Shown here piece after piece: positions 50,101-63,880 of a DNA stretch of 64,000 bases. The notes below the pieces were generated by a model that did not search any database, was not told where the DNA came from, and worked only from the letters and a program-made list of their open reading frames with translations. Positions within the stretch are counted from its first letter, which is position 1, and each line of letters begins with the position of its first letter. This DNA is from Theobroma cacao (Eukaryota; Streptophyta; Magnoliopsida; Malvales; Malvaceae). The stretch spans positions 33,667,817 to 33,731,816 of the forward strand of contig NC_030854.1 of the NCBI RefSeq assembly GCF_000208745.1, read 5' to 3'. A program made the translations under genes and the position numbers.

Positions 50101-50930
50101 TCTAAAACAAGCAGAAAACTTTTCCCAGCCAAGAATTCTAGAAAGCGTGACTCTAGGGTTCTGGTGGGTACGTCACTAGAATACTTCATTTCAGTGTGGA
50201 ATTCTATCATTTCCTTAAGTATCCTTCCGAAATTGAAGTCAACTGTGACATGAACCCACATCTTAAACTCAAAATGATTCTTTACTCTTTCATCTTTAAA
50301 GATGAGTTGAGCAAGAGTTGTTTTGCCTAAGCCTCCCATCCCAACGATAGGAATGACAGAAACATCACCTTCAGTATCAGATTCATTTGATAGCATCCGA
50401 TTTATTAATTCGTCTCTATCAGATTCTCTACCAAAGACATCTGCAGTGATGTCTACAAAGAAAGGGGTGTGTGGGAGGTTTGGAGTCTTTCCACCATCAC
50501 TACTTTCTGTGAGATGGAAATCGTTTTTCTGTTTAGCAATCACATCCAGTCTTGCTGAAATTTCTTTGATCTTATGTGCAACACTGGATTTATTTATGAG
50601 GTTGGTAGGAGCAAGGATTTTGCGAACCTGCTTCTTTCTCTTCCAGAGGAAAGTTTCTGTTGCAAAAGTGTCCAATATGTCCTCTGCATCACAAGCTACA
50701 TCTTTGAGCTTTCGAAGCCAATCTCTCAAAGATTCACCACAAGCTGCATCCAGTTGTCTCTGCTCAGCATCTTTAAGCACAGCTGAAATTGCGGTTAGAT
50801 TGCTTGACAGATTTTTCACCTCCTTCTCAACATTCAGGATCGCCAGAAATTCTCCTTTGATCAAGGACGCAGCAGTGTCAATGATATTGTTCACGATAGG
50901 TCCCACAATAATAGAAACTGGATCAGCCAT
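47153..50930 (-). CDS. CC-NBS-LRR (CNL) disease-resistance receptor, RGA-like
   Basis: Intracellular immune receptor that recognises pathogen effectors. The first exon (47468-50930) encodes about 1154 residues. Coiled-coil domain 1-140 with AEDILDTFA (82-90) in the EDVID position. NB-ARC: P-loop GMGGLGKTT 197-205, kinase-2 LVLDDVW 274-280, RNBS-B SRVLVTTR 301-308, GLPLA 368-372, RNBS-D CYAYCSIFPK 429-438, MHD at 495-497. Leucine-rich repeats fill about 530-1110. All switch motifs are intact, so it is probably functional. The frame stays open to 47277, but a strong donor (AAAG/GTGAGTT) at 47467 suggests a 306-base intron. The acceptor at 47161 then gives a stop at once (GGG CCC TAA), ending the protein FGFSKGP. 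A 5' UTR intron acceptor (TTCTTGTAG) sits just upstream of the ATG, and a TATATAA lies about 310 bases up. Confidence 0.93.
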
Positions 50931-52059
50931 AACTACTTGAAGCAGAACTCCTACAAGAAAGAAAACGCATCAATATATATGGGCTTTTTTTATTCCATTC
51001 ATTTTGTTGTTCTGCATGGAAGAATTACAGGAGACCTCACCAGCAAGAAAATATGTCAAAACTATGAAAGAAGTCAGTTCAGTTGGAGCTTGGAACTTGG
51101 AACTGGATGGCTTGTGTTGTTTGATTTGGGTGAAAGAGTAGACAAGAAACCAGCAAGAAAATGTGTCAAAGACTGAATAAGAAGTCAGTTGGAACAGAAT
51201 AAATATTTGCTTTGTTTCATTTGGTTCCTGGTTCTGTGGTTATATAGAAAAGTTCAGACTTTGGCCGCTACAAGGACCCCTTCAAATCTCGGACCGGGAG
51301 CAGGTTCGAAGCAACTTCCACTTCACTCTTTTGAAAACGTCGTGTACCTTCCATGGTGCTGACGACCAGAGGGAGTGAAATAGATGCGATTATTCAGCAA
51401 ATAGACAAAGCAACGTCCACCAAGTCTTTGTCCTGTCTCTTTCACACTTGTCCCCCTCTGGTGTAGAATCTCCTAGTGGTTTTCCTCCTCCGGCGTAGAA
51501 TTTACCTAGTTAAACCACTAGGAACGTGTGCCTTTCTCTTTCTTCTTGTTACTTTCTTCACGTTATTATTTTTCTTGTTAAGCAGGTAATCAATCAAATG
51601 CTCGAATGCCCCTTTCAAATTTATTATTATATTTTTATGATTAACGAAAAATAATTCTGAATTTTATCATATTTAATCCACCTCAGTTTTTATATATTAA
51701 AAAATTAGTGTAATATCAAAAAAATTTAAATTATTTAAAAAGATTTAAATAAATCATTTTACTTTTATTACATTTAATAAATGTTTTTTATATTTTTATT
51801 TTAAATTAAATAAATTTGTATACTTTAATTTTAAACTAAATAAATCTTTATATTAATTGTAACTTCTACCCACTCCTACTAATCTCTTTCGCGGAAAAAG
51901 ATAGAAGTCTTGGGTCCGAGTTTAGGCGTGCGAGTATGGTGGGCTGAAGGACCAGATTTAATTATCACAACGCGTTTGCTGACTGGGTGCAGCAAGTCAA
52001 CAACACTATATTTGGTTTTCCCAGCATGCCTTTCTAGGGCATCAAGGGGAACATAACCA
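50931..52059. other. Intergenic DNA between CNL and PP2-like genes
   Basis: Divergent promoter region. The CNL 5' UTR and likely TATA lie at about 51240. AT-rich DNA fills 51590-51870. No gene. Confidence 0.5.
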
Positions 52060-52859
52060 ATGAACTTCAGAAAGAAGAGGGTTGTAGCAGCAGGCAACAA
52101 AGAAGTCTTCCTTGAGCACAAGAGAAAGGTTCGTTTTCTCTCTCCCTCTCTTTTCCTTGTTCCTGTACTTCCATGCATTTAAATCAAGGATAAGTAAGTG
52201 GATGATTAAATATGGGAAGTTACTGAGAAAAGATTTTGATTATTATCTGTTCCAACCAACTCATCATGCAGAAAACTTGGGAAGATGCATCAGGTCACAA
52301 ATGCTTCATGTTGTACCCAAGGTCACTCTACATCACTTGGGGTGGCCATGACAATTGGATTTGGAACAGTTTCAAAGATACAAGGTGAGATTCAGGGGAA
52401 TATTTTTCCATTGAAATCGTTGTTTTGTCGATTGCTGTATCTTCATGGTTGTAAATTGTAACGAATCTCTTGATTTGCAGTGATGAAAACATCGAAGTAG
52501 CCAAACTAAGCCATATATGTTGGCTGGATGTGAGAGGAAAATTCAAGCTATCGGACCTTTCCCCTGGAACTTTATACGAGGCTGTGTACCTAGTTAAGTT
52601 GACAAAAGGGGCATCTGGTTGGGAACTCCCTATCAAGCTGCGATTATCCCTTCCTAATGATAGAGTCCAAGAAAGGCAAGTCAGCCTTCTGCAGAAGCCT
52701 AGAGGGCAATGGATAGAGCTCAACGTCGGCAACTTCAGTACAGATGAGAATGGAGAAACAGGTGAAACAGGAGAAGTTTGCTTTGATCTTTATGAACATG
52801 GGGGCCACTGGAAAAATGGTCTTGTTATCAAGTGTGCCATTTTAAGGCCTAAAAACTGA
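52060..52859 (+). CDS. Phloem protein 2-like lectin (PP2-A type), copy a
   Basis: Three exons, 52060-52128, 52272-52384 and 52481-52859, give 186 residues. PP2 proteins bind N-acetylglucosamine oligomers and some are abundant in sieve elements; others are stress-induced nucleocytoplasmic lectins. The PP2 domain covers nearly the whole protein: HKCFMLYPRSLYITWGGHDN, then VAKLSHICWLDVRGKFKLS, LSPGTLYEAVYLVKL, GWELPIKLRLSLP and the C-terminal YEHGGHWKNGLVIKCAILRP. Start chosen at MNFRKKRVVAAGNKE, which matches the start of copy b (MNLKRKAVATDTNK); both lack an extra N-terminal domain. It is the left member of a tandem duplication. Whether it is a phloem or a stress form cannot be told. Confidence 0.87.
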
Positions 52860-53405
52860 ACTAGATGCTTGAAAGGAAAGAAAATACCTCGTGTTCAGTA
52901 TGGAACAGCAAACTAGTTTTAACTACTTCACTGTTGCATTCATGCTTGTTGTAGTTGTCATGTTTTTCTTTAGTAGGATGATTTCTTTCAACTGAATTAC
53001 ATTGTGGGTACTGTCTCTGTTTAAAGACCTGAGGTGCCTTTCATTTATAAATTTCATATAACAAAATCAAATTGTTTCAATTCAAGTTACAATGCCTTGC
53101 TGCAAACTATCGAGTGGGAGGATATAAAATGTTCTCGACAACAAATAACCCTAGTTCAACAATCCACCTGAGTATCAAAACAACAATCAATCAATCAATC
53201 AAGTGTATCTAACAACACTTCCAACATAGTTGCACACCACATGCCTACCTGTGCACATTGCATTAAACACAATATCAGCAGCCCTGTTCATCCTTTCAAA
53301 GCCAGGAGCGCCATTGAATTATGCAAACTCCATACTACATGAAGCTCCATACAACATAGTTGCAATGATGCAGAACCAAAATCAAACAAATCACAATACA
53401 TGAAG

Positions 53406-53690
53406 CTAGTTCGTTGTTATGTTCTTCCAACAATCTTACGTGGAGTTATACATAGCAGATTTCCTGGCTTACCAAGGACAGCGCCTTTGATCATCACAAC
53501 TTGAATTGTCAGTGTTCACAATCTTGAGCTTTCAGATCTTTCTTTTGCTTCCTCCCATCCTGCCAGGCATTTTCTTTCCCTTGTATACACGACCACATGT
53601 TGTTCTGCAACCAATAGACTCCAACACTCTATGATTGTTGGAACTATGGGTCATTTTACATCTTTCAATAATCTAGCACTTAATTCTGCC
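53406..53690 (-). pseudogene. Broken copy of the last exon of plastid ribosomal protein L3
   Basis: Matches RPL3 exon 2 (58934-59223). The acceptor CACAG is kept, but an in-frame TAG follows within six codons (ATT AAG TGC TAG). Further base changes and small indels include loss of a base near the end (GGGAAG to GGAAG). The first exon is absent, so it cannot encode L3. Confidence 0.88.
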
Positions 53691-53920
53691 TGTGCAAAAA
53701 TCGGGAGAAACATTAAGGTAGGTATAAATTCCACCCACAAGGAATTTGAATTGCCAAAACAACCACCACCACGTTATTGCCAAAGAAATTTCAAAATATT
53801 TGAAGAAATTAAACATTAAGTATTTGGCATTGCTTTGCTAAAAACTGATTGATAGCAAAATAATCTATAACTAGAATAAAGGACATATACTGACCAACAC
53901 ATACAAAAAGTTTAAAAGAA

Positions 53921-54294
53921 GTGCAATATCAACTAAACAGGACATAGATGTACCAATTCTAAACTCTGACTAAAATGTCTTAATGACAGGAATCGCTGAA
54001 TGTAGCTATTTATTCGTATAGGTACACATATACATATATTCGAGTGCAATATTAAAAAAAAAGGAAAAAAGATATGAAATGAAGGTCAATGACTCAAGCC
54101 TGTGTGAAAATGGTATATATCTCTTTCCTAAAAGAAGTTGCAAGTCCTGGCTTGAGTTTAGGCATGGAGATAATTACTATTCAGTGTGTACTGTAACCAA
54201 ATAATTGCGAAGCAAAAGTAAAAATACGTGTTTGATGATAAATATGGCGTTAAGACATTTAGATGGCAGTTAAAAGTAGAATAAAGAGACTAAC
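53921..54294. other. Intergenic DNA
   Basis: AT-rich spacer after the left duplication copy; nothing recognised. Confidence 0.45.
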
Positions 54295-54508
54295 TTTACA
54301 AGATGGACCACGTTCCACCATTCTAGATGAGTTGAATGCTTCAGTGGATTTCCCAGAAAATATCTGGAGAAAGTCCTGGGAAAAGAATATAATTTCAAAG
54401 TCTTGCAATGGGTTCCCAGGATCAAACAAGTTGATGATAACGATGGCTTCCAGAAATGTTTCACCCTTCGTGTGTCTTTCCGTAGTCTTATGCACATCCT
54501 CTGAATAT
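54295..54508 (-). other. Orphan exon-like open stretch, unknown
   Basis: A 214-base open frame flanked by a good acceptor (CTCCGCAG) and a donor (AAA/GTTAGT). It encodes a segment with GETFLEAIVIINLFDPGNPL, QDFEIIFFSQDFLQIFSGKS and VERGPSCK. The composition looks like protein rather than noise. I do not recognise a family, and no neighbouring exons that would complete a gene were found on this strand. It may be a captured or relic exon. Confidence 0.3.
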
Positions 54509-55370
54509 CTGCGGAGAAATTAGTTTTCTTCCAGTAATGGTTGTTTCCACCCCTTCCTGCACTCAGAAGTTTCAACTGTTTGATAGTCAATGGTAAATGC
54601 AAGCAAAAGTGTTACTTCTGCGAATTTTCACTTTTGAATGAAAGTTGAGATCACCCAATGCAATCTTTCAGACAAAACTCATGACCTTACTGTAGAATTT
54701 GCCCTCCGGATCAAAGTTGCATCTTGCACGCAAATCAACTTCCTTAGTGGCTAATTAACAAATTCCAATAGAGAAGAAGTTAATTAGTAGTAATTTTTGG
54801 GAACCTTGTTCTAAGTAAGTCACAGTGTTGCTCTATCCTCACACGTCCCAGAAGAAACAGTAGATTTCCATACAAATTGTCTGCAAATAGAGGCTAAATT
54901 AGATGAAAAGACTGAGTAACTTTCTTGGTACCTTCTTTTATGTTGTAGCTCCTCCCTCTCTCTGTTTCTGACCTCGTTTTAGCTCTCTTCAAAATTTTTA
55001 GTGTTGAACTTTCAAAAAATAAAGTGAGGGAAAATGAAGGAGAGTGAAGAGAATGCTTAAGAGCAGCCAAGTGATGAAAAAACAGAACAACATCTTCATT
55101 CCTATCGGTTGCTACTTAAAGCTTAAGTACAGGAAATAGAAAAAAGACCATAAGACATGAAATTAGAAACTGACAACTACCCACTAAGTGAACTCAATAG
55201 ATAACTGATCCATAATTCTAAGTGGTAGACTAACATGTGCCAAGTAGGATAACTAACAATAACTTACTGCAACATAAGAAATAAGACTAAACTTAACTGA
55301 GTCTTATGCACCAGCATGTAGTATCTGTTGGCTGCTCAAATAAACACTATCAACAATTAAAGAGATGCAT
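54509..55370. other. Intergenic DNA upstream of PP2-b
   Basis: No gene recognised. Part may be promoter of the second PP2 gene. Confidence 0.45.
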
Positions 55371-55460
55371 TCCAACTTCAACAAAGAGTGTGGATATCTT
55401 TCCAACTTCAACAACGAGTGTGGATATCTTTCCAACTTCAACAAAGAGTGTGGATATCTT
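55371..55460. repeat. Three tandem copies of a 30-base unit
   Basis: Units at 55371-55400, 55401-55430 and 55431-55460, each TCCAACTTCA-ACAAAGAGTG-TGGATATCTT with one mismatch in the middle copy. The array ends 23 bases before the PP2-b start codon, so it lies in its 5' UTR or core promoter. Confidence 0.95.
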
Positions 55461-55483
55461 TGCCTTTGTTGTGAATATATCCC

Positions 55484-56239
55484 ATGAATTTGAAAAGGAA
55501 GGCAGTAGCAACTGACACTAATAAGGTCTTGCCTGAGCACAAGAGGAAGGTTTGTATTCCTGCCTCTACCTCTGTCTGGTTTTCTATATTACTATGTGCA
55601 ACAAAGTTGAATTGAAAAAATAAGTCAGTGGATAATATAATGTGTGAAATTTAGATATTTGATTAATTTCTGGTCCAACCCATCATGCAGAAAACTTGGG
55701 AGAATGCAAAGTCTGGTCACAAATGCTTCGTGCTGTATGCATGGTCACTCGACATCTGTTGGAGTGACCATGACTATTGGATTTGGGACAGTTTCACAGA
55801 AACAAGGTGAGATTTAGAGAATATTTTTCAGGGGGAATATTGTTTTGTGGCTGTCAATTGCCACTCAGTCATGCTTGTGATATGTCTCATGATATGCAGT
55901 GATGAGGAAATTGAAGTAGCCAAACCAAGAACTGTATGTTGGCTGCATGTGAAAGGGAAGTTCAAAATATCAGACCTTTCCCCAGGAACTGTATATGAAG
56001 TTGTGTACGTAGTCATGTTGATGAAAGGGGCATCGGGATGGGAACTCCCTATCAAGCTTAAGTTATCTCTCCCTAATGGTAAAGTTCAGGAACGACACGT
56101 TAGTCTCTTACGGATGCCCAAAGGGCAATGGATGGAGGTCAGTCTTGGCTACTTCTGTACAGAGGAGAATGGAGAAACAAGAGACGTTTGCTATTTGATC
56201 TCTATGAAATTGGGTGCCATTTTAAGGCCTATAAACTGA
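55484..56239 (+). CDS. Phloem protein 2-like lectin (PP2-A type), copy b, shortened C-terminus
   Basis: Three exons, 55484-55549, 55691-55806 and 55900-56239, give 173 residues, with the same intron positions as copy a. The PP2 core is kept (VAKPRTVCWLHVKGKFKIS, LSPGTVYEVVYVVML, GWELPIKLKLSLP). Near the end a 2-base insertion after GTTTGC and a 32-base loss shortly after cancel out. The frame recovers, but the YEHGGHWKNGLVIKC segment is replaced by YLISMKLG before AILRPIN. That segment is among the best-conserved parts of PP2 lectins, so sugar binding may be weakened or lost. It is open throughout and could be expressed. Its 5' flank carries a 3 x 30-base repeat not seen at copy a. Confidence 0.82.
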
Positions 56240-57668
56240 ATCATTGATTTAATATAACACAAAGAATGGAAAAGAAAAATACTTGTTCTGTTCAGCATGG
56301 GAAAAATAGCAAAATTTTAACCGCTTTCCAAACTTGCCATTCATGCTTGTTGCAACTGTCATGTTATGATGATATCTTTCAACTGGATGACCTTATGGGT
56401 ACTTTCTCTGCATAAATACCTGAGATATCATTCATTTTTATGATTCCATATCAAACTCTTTGAACTTCAGTGTCAAAATGCACGTTGTTGAGAATTGAAG
56501 AGGTTAAACAATGAAGAAGTAAAATAGGAAGAACAAGGAAGAAAATCTGGAAAAACAATTGGAGAGCACAAAACAGAGGCTCACACTTTTCATCCATTCT
56601 CCTTCATTTATATACATTGTAATTAACAAGAAATAAACATGAGATTAGCAACGGTAGAAAGCATCGAAGAAAGAGAATGAAAATGGTTGGCTGTGCACTG
56701 AAATCCATGTATTGGTTTCAGTGCCAGGCAACGGCTACAACCAAAAACAGAAGACACCTGGCTTAACAGCCATATAAACATCAAAATGACACACTCAAGT
56801 AGTGTTTTAACAAGGTAAAGTGAAAAACGACATAAGCTAAAGCCATATTGCATAAACAGTAAACTAACTTAAGTAATACGACATCCAATCTTGGCGTATC
56901 AGCTGTTGAAGTGAAGAAACGTCACCGTACTGCTCACCCCATTTCTTCCTCTTCCTTCTTCATCCTCTGAACCTTCCCGCCAAGTCTGCTTCTTAAATTT
57001 CCAGAGTTGTGATCGTATCCAAAGTAAAAGTTGAATTAGATAAAGTGGCATGACATAATCAAATTGACTCAGTTCAAGTTACAGTGCCTGCTCAACTTAC
57101 AAGTACTTTTAAATAGCAGAAAGTAGCATTTGACCTACTCCTGTCAGACCCATGGGGGGATATAAAATATTGTTTAACAACAAATAACCCTAGTTCAACA
57201 CTCGAGCAACTAAACAACAAAGAACCACTCAAGTATACTACTATCAACACTTCTAAGACAGCATTTGTTGCACACCACCAGCCCTCAGATGTACATTATG
57301 TTCACAATGTCAGCAGTCCCCTTCACCCTTTCAAAACCAGGAGTGCCGTTGAATCATGCAAGTTCACCATACCAGTGACAAGTATCACAAATCTTCATTT
57401 ACAAAAACAAGCTATATGTGTAACATAGGCACAGAGATGACGAGATTAGAATTAACCGAACTGATCTACTATAATGTAATCACGCTCACAGTCATTATAC
57501 CAATAAATATTTAAATCATTACATTAGCAGGTCATAAAATTTCAAAAACAAATGAAAATCCTGCCATAGAAAATTCTGGCGGTTCTTCCTGTCAGAGAAG
57601 CACTTGCACCGCTAGTGCAGTAAAACAATTTTGAGATACAAAACACCTAGAATACCCGGCTCAGTCCA
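56240..57668. other. Intergenic DNA within the right duplication copy
   Basis: Compared with the left copy this holds an extra stretch of about 570 bases (about 56475-57050), beginning TGTTGAGAATTGAAG, that could be a solo LTR, but no clear ends or target-site duplication were found. The rest aligns with 53040-53330. Confidence 0.45.
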
Positions 57669-58140
57669 ATTTTTTTTTTTTTTGAAATGTGGATATTTGT
57701 ATTAAAGGGTAGAAAGTTACAGGAGGGCGGTGAAGAAACTTTTCACCCATTGAAACATACTTAATCCTTGCATTGCAAGGTCTACCCCGCCCTGAAGTAC
57801 ATCTCAAAAAACACAAAGACGGTCCCGGAGATCCATGGTGACACATGAAGGAACCTCACCGAGGAGAGAGCATACATGTTAGTCCCACTATGCCTTAACT
57901 CAAGTGCATCACTATTCTGAAAAGACTAAACACCCAGCCAGTCATGCACACTCCAGATCTTATGTGCTCCCATGGACCTCCTCCAGAAATCATTTGGTCT
58001 CAGGATTCCTTCTTTCGCCAGAGCATCTGCCAGAACGCAGTCCAATTATTGGCGACACCCAATTGCAGATTAAAATATGTCAAGAAATCTAAGCGAAGTT
58101 TGATCTACACTATCGTCCACCTGGTCAAGCTCCACAGTTC
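57669..58140 (-). mobile_element. LINE (non-LTR retrotransposon) 3' remnant
   Basis: On the minus strand a degenerate reading contains LADALAKEGILRPNDFW and IWSVHDWLGV, the C-terminal RNase H motif typical of plant L1-type LINEs. A 3' UTR follows and ends in a poly-A tail (plus-strand T run at about 57669-57683). Upstream of the motif there are stops. Only the 3' end was inserted, as is usual for 5'-truncated LINE copies. It is absent from the left duplication copy, so it probably arrived after the duplication. Confidence 0.7.
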
Positions 58141-58188
58141 ACATTAAAGGCTGCTGTATGACTCTCATGAAAAGATGACAAGGCACCA

Positions 58189-58190
<2 letters not shown>

Positions 58191-58235
<45 letters not shown>
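58191..58235. repeat. (TC)n microsatellite
   Basis: About 22 TC units with one interruption, between the LINE tail and the RPL3 gene. Confidence 0.95.
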
Positions 58236-58236
<1 letters not shown>

Positions 58237-58933
58237 GTGGACTTTGATCTCTCTTGCTTTACCCTATCCTGCTCCACTGTCTCTCATATTCACCTTTTCT
58301 GGCTTTGTTTCTCTCATGAATTCATGACAAGGCACTGCACACCCTCTCCTCCTTTTGTGCATACCACTAACCCAATATGCATTACCCTATCATCTGAAGT
58401 CAAGTTTGAGTTTGTTAAGACAGATATGTAGCTCTAATCAGAGGGATTTGATTCCCTTGCAAGAATAGAGTGACCATGAATGAGAAATAAAAATACTTAC
58501 AAAGAAAGAAAACTGTAATTAACTAAGTATTGCTGTACAGGGTTGCATTCATCATAGAAAGAAATAACAAAAGAAGGAACACCATTTCTATTACCAGCCT
58601 CCTATAGCCTGAGTTGAGGCACTTCAGATGGTACAAAGGACACATATCTACAATTCAGCAGAGGGAACACATACACTAAGAATAACAATATTGAGAAGTA
58701 GAATTGACTGATTAATTTAAGAACTTTGCAAATTGAGAAGCCATTCCCAAATTCAGGAATCAACTCAAAAAAATGGTAAACTTAAACTTAAAATCATACA
58801 ACAAAGAATTCATCAAAAGATTGCACAACTGAAATACTAAATTTCAACTACAGAAAGCAAAAACATTATACAAGATTTAGCATTTTTAATGATGCAAGAC
58901 TAACCAAAATCAAGTAAGTTACAATACATGAAA
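58236..58933. other. Intergenic DNA, RPL3 3' flank
   Basis: No gene recognised; contains the 3' UTR region of RPL3 toward its right end. Confidence 0.45.
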
Positions 58934-60321
58934 TTAGTTCTTTGGTATGTTCTTCCCAACAATCTTAGCTGGAGTTATACGTAGCAGATTTCCTGGCTTA
59001 CCAGGGACAGCACCTTTGATCATCACAACTCGAAGCTCATTGTCAAGTTTCACAATCTTGAGCTTTCGGATCTTTCTTTTGCTTCCTCCCATCCTGCCAG
59101 GCATTTTCTTCCCCTTGTATACACGGCCAGGTGTTGTTCCAGCACCAATAGACCCTAACGCTCTATGACTCTTGGAACCATGGGTCATTTGACCTCTTTT
59201 AAAATTATGGCGCTTAATCCCACCTGTGTGAAATTTGGGGAAAAAAATTAAGATATTAAATTCCATCACTAAGGTTTTTGAATTACCATTACAACAAGAT
59301 CCAGATTTGCAACGGAATTTCAACATCTTTGAATAAAGGACAGTTATCAAAATAATATAACTAGAACAAAACATACTAACCCAAATATATAAAGAGTTCA
59401 AGGGGAAAAAAATCATAACTTCAAATAAAGAAAACAATAGATATAACAATTAAAAAATTTGCAATTTGATCAACATGACATTGTAAGTTTAAGATATGAG
59501 CAGACATTCATGATGAAGCTATGATTCACACAAAACTAATTCACTTCAAAATGCATACAGGTATGTATTTTATCGTAAAGAGGGGATTTATATAATCATA
59601 TCTGAAAGATCATACATTTGCTCATCCTCCAACATATCAAATAAAACTAAATTAAACATAGCCAAAAAAACAAACACCACTACTTTTATTAGCAATTCTC
59701 CCTGAGAACAATAAGGCAAAACCACCAATTAGTTATCACCTTGCAAATGCAACCAAAAAGAATAAACAAAAAAAAAATCTAACCTTGAAATCCTTTCCCA
59801 ATAGTAGTCCCAGAGACGTCAACAAGATCACCTTCCTTAAAAATCTCTTCAACAGCCAACTTCTGACCAACCTCAAACTCCTCCACACTTTGCAACCTAA
59901 ACTCTTGCAAATGCCTCATGGGAATAACACCACCTTTCTCCAAATGGCCCAACTCAGGCTTTGCCAACTTCTTATCTCTAACTCTCCTATACCCAACTTG
60001 AACAGCATCATAACCATCAGTAGCCGAGGTCTTAACTTGGGTCACTATATTTCCTTCCCTAAAACCGACTACAGTCACTGGAACGACTGTGCCATCAGTT
60101 TCAAAGTAACTCATCATGCCAAGCTTTGTGCCCATTACTCCAACGCCTGCTTCCATGCTCATTGAGACTATATGGAAAAAGGACCTTTTTTGGGTGGTTT
60201 TGAAGGCAAAAGAAAACTGGGTTGTTGTGGGTTTTGAGAGAAAAGAAGATTTGAGGGAGATAGGAGGAGAATTTTGGCAGCAATGGCCTAAGGAAGGAAG
60301 GGATAAGGAAGCAATTGACAT
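58934..60321 (-). CDS. RPL3: 50S ribosomal protein L3, chloroplastic
   Basis: Bacterial-type uL3 of the plastid large ribosomal subunit, which reaches toward the peptidyl-transferase centre. Two exons, 59784-60321 and 58934-59223, joined in phase 1, give 275 residues. The first ~55 residues are Ser/Thr-rich with few acids (transit peptide). The mature protein starts near [14 protein letters not shown], the bacterial L3 start. Conserved blocks are [21 protein letters not shown], then in exon 2 [40 protein letters not shown] and [18 protein letters not shown]. Two codons before the ATG choice the frame closes, and the ATG gives the standard length (the Arabidopsis homologue, At2g43030, is about 271). 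A broken copy of exon 2 lies at 53406-53690. Confidence 0.95.
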
Positions 60322-61383
60322 GGTTTTTTCTGGGTTTGGTTTGCAAGAAAGGAAATTTGAGAGAAAAAAGATCAGAAGAAAAATGGAAGCTTTATGGCCT
60401 TATCCTTTGTGGGAAAACTAGGGAGAGGCAAGCGATCTAGTGTTGTTGGAAGCATGGGATGGTTTATGGGACCATTGGTTTTTGACGATTAGCAAATTTA
60501 TTTCATTATTTCTTTCAGAGCTGAATCCATTTATCTTCAAACAATAATAAAATTTAAATGATGAACGTTTTGGTAATTTAATTTATTTTTTTAATTACCC
60601 TATCTTAATCATTTCCTTCTTATCTTCATCCACTATAACTGATGATTTGGAAACTACTTTTTTGGTTTGCTTGAAGAAAATTATGAGTTAATTTCTTACA
60701 TATCTTCTGCTATTTTTTTGTTTAATAAATTGGAATAACTCAGTTTTGGCTTGTGAACAATTTTTGTAAGCTTCAAAAGGCAAATTAAATACTTGAATCA
60801 GCACCCTTTTTCATTATATTACAATCCTTTTTGGAATTGAAAAGAATGAATTGCAATTATCTTAAAATCTGGCAATGGCTCAACCTGAAAAACGTTTCTT
60901 ACAAGGTAATGCAATGCCGTTGAGGAGAAAAGGTACTGCGCTTCAGAAGCAGATTTGTACTTCATCTCAAGAAGCAAAAGGAGTTTTTGAAATGTATTTA
61001 TGACGTAGAAAGAGTTGGACTCCTCTTCAGTTTAATGCAGAATCTAGCTATCTTATTATACATTACAAACATGAAAAATACATAACATGAAGCTTGGTCT
61101 TTCCATACCCTCTGCTACTTTCTTTCCCCTAATGCACGAGAAAAGAAAAACAGAGATGTTTATAAGTTAGAGCAATCATTTTCTGGTAAGCCGATCATAA
61201 TGTGCATTCACTCAGCCCAATGCTCCAACTATTATCTTCTTCTACCGTTAACAATGACCATTCATTGAAAACAAAATTTGGGGGAAAAAAATGATACTAC
61301 GCATTGGCAAAATCTTCTATTGCATCTGTGTTGTTCCTCATGGTCAAACGAATTAAGTGACAATGGTATAAATGCTCCCCACC
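60322..61383. other. Intergenic DNA between RPL3 and the UGPase-like gene
   Basis: RPL3 promoter and 5' UTR on the left, 3' UTR of the UGPase-like gene on the right. AT-rich, no ORF supported. Confidence 0.5.

Positions 61384-63880
<2,497 letters not shown>

Larger units (their letters stand above)
52060..53920. repeat. Tandem duplication, left copy (PP2-a plus RPL3 fragment)
   Basis: Matches the right copy 55484-59420 in order and direction: PP2 gene, a shared intergenic stretch (ACAAATAACCCTAGTTCAAC at about 53141 and 57181), and the last exon of RPL3 with part of its intron. The right copy is longer because of insertions, including a LINE tail. Similarity fades inside the RPL3 intron at about 53920. 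Confidence 0.85.

Noticed and set aside
50323..50940. 205-codon open frame on the plus strand
   Set aside because: Antisense shadow of the CNL NB-ARC and coiled-coil coding sequence; no motif of its own.
55304..55540. Open frames through the 3 x 30-base repeat
   Set aside because: Length comes from the 30-base period being a multiple of three; no homology, and it overlaps the PP2-b 5' flank.
56475..57050. Possible solo LTR beginning TGTTGAGAATTG
   Set aside because: It is extra relative to the left duplication copy, but no matching CA end or target-site duplication could be placed.
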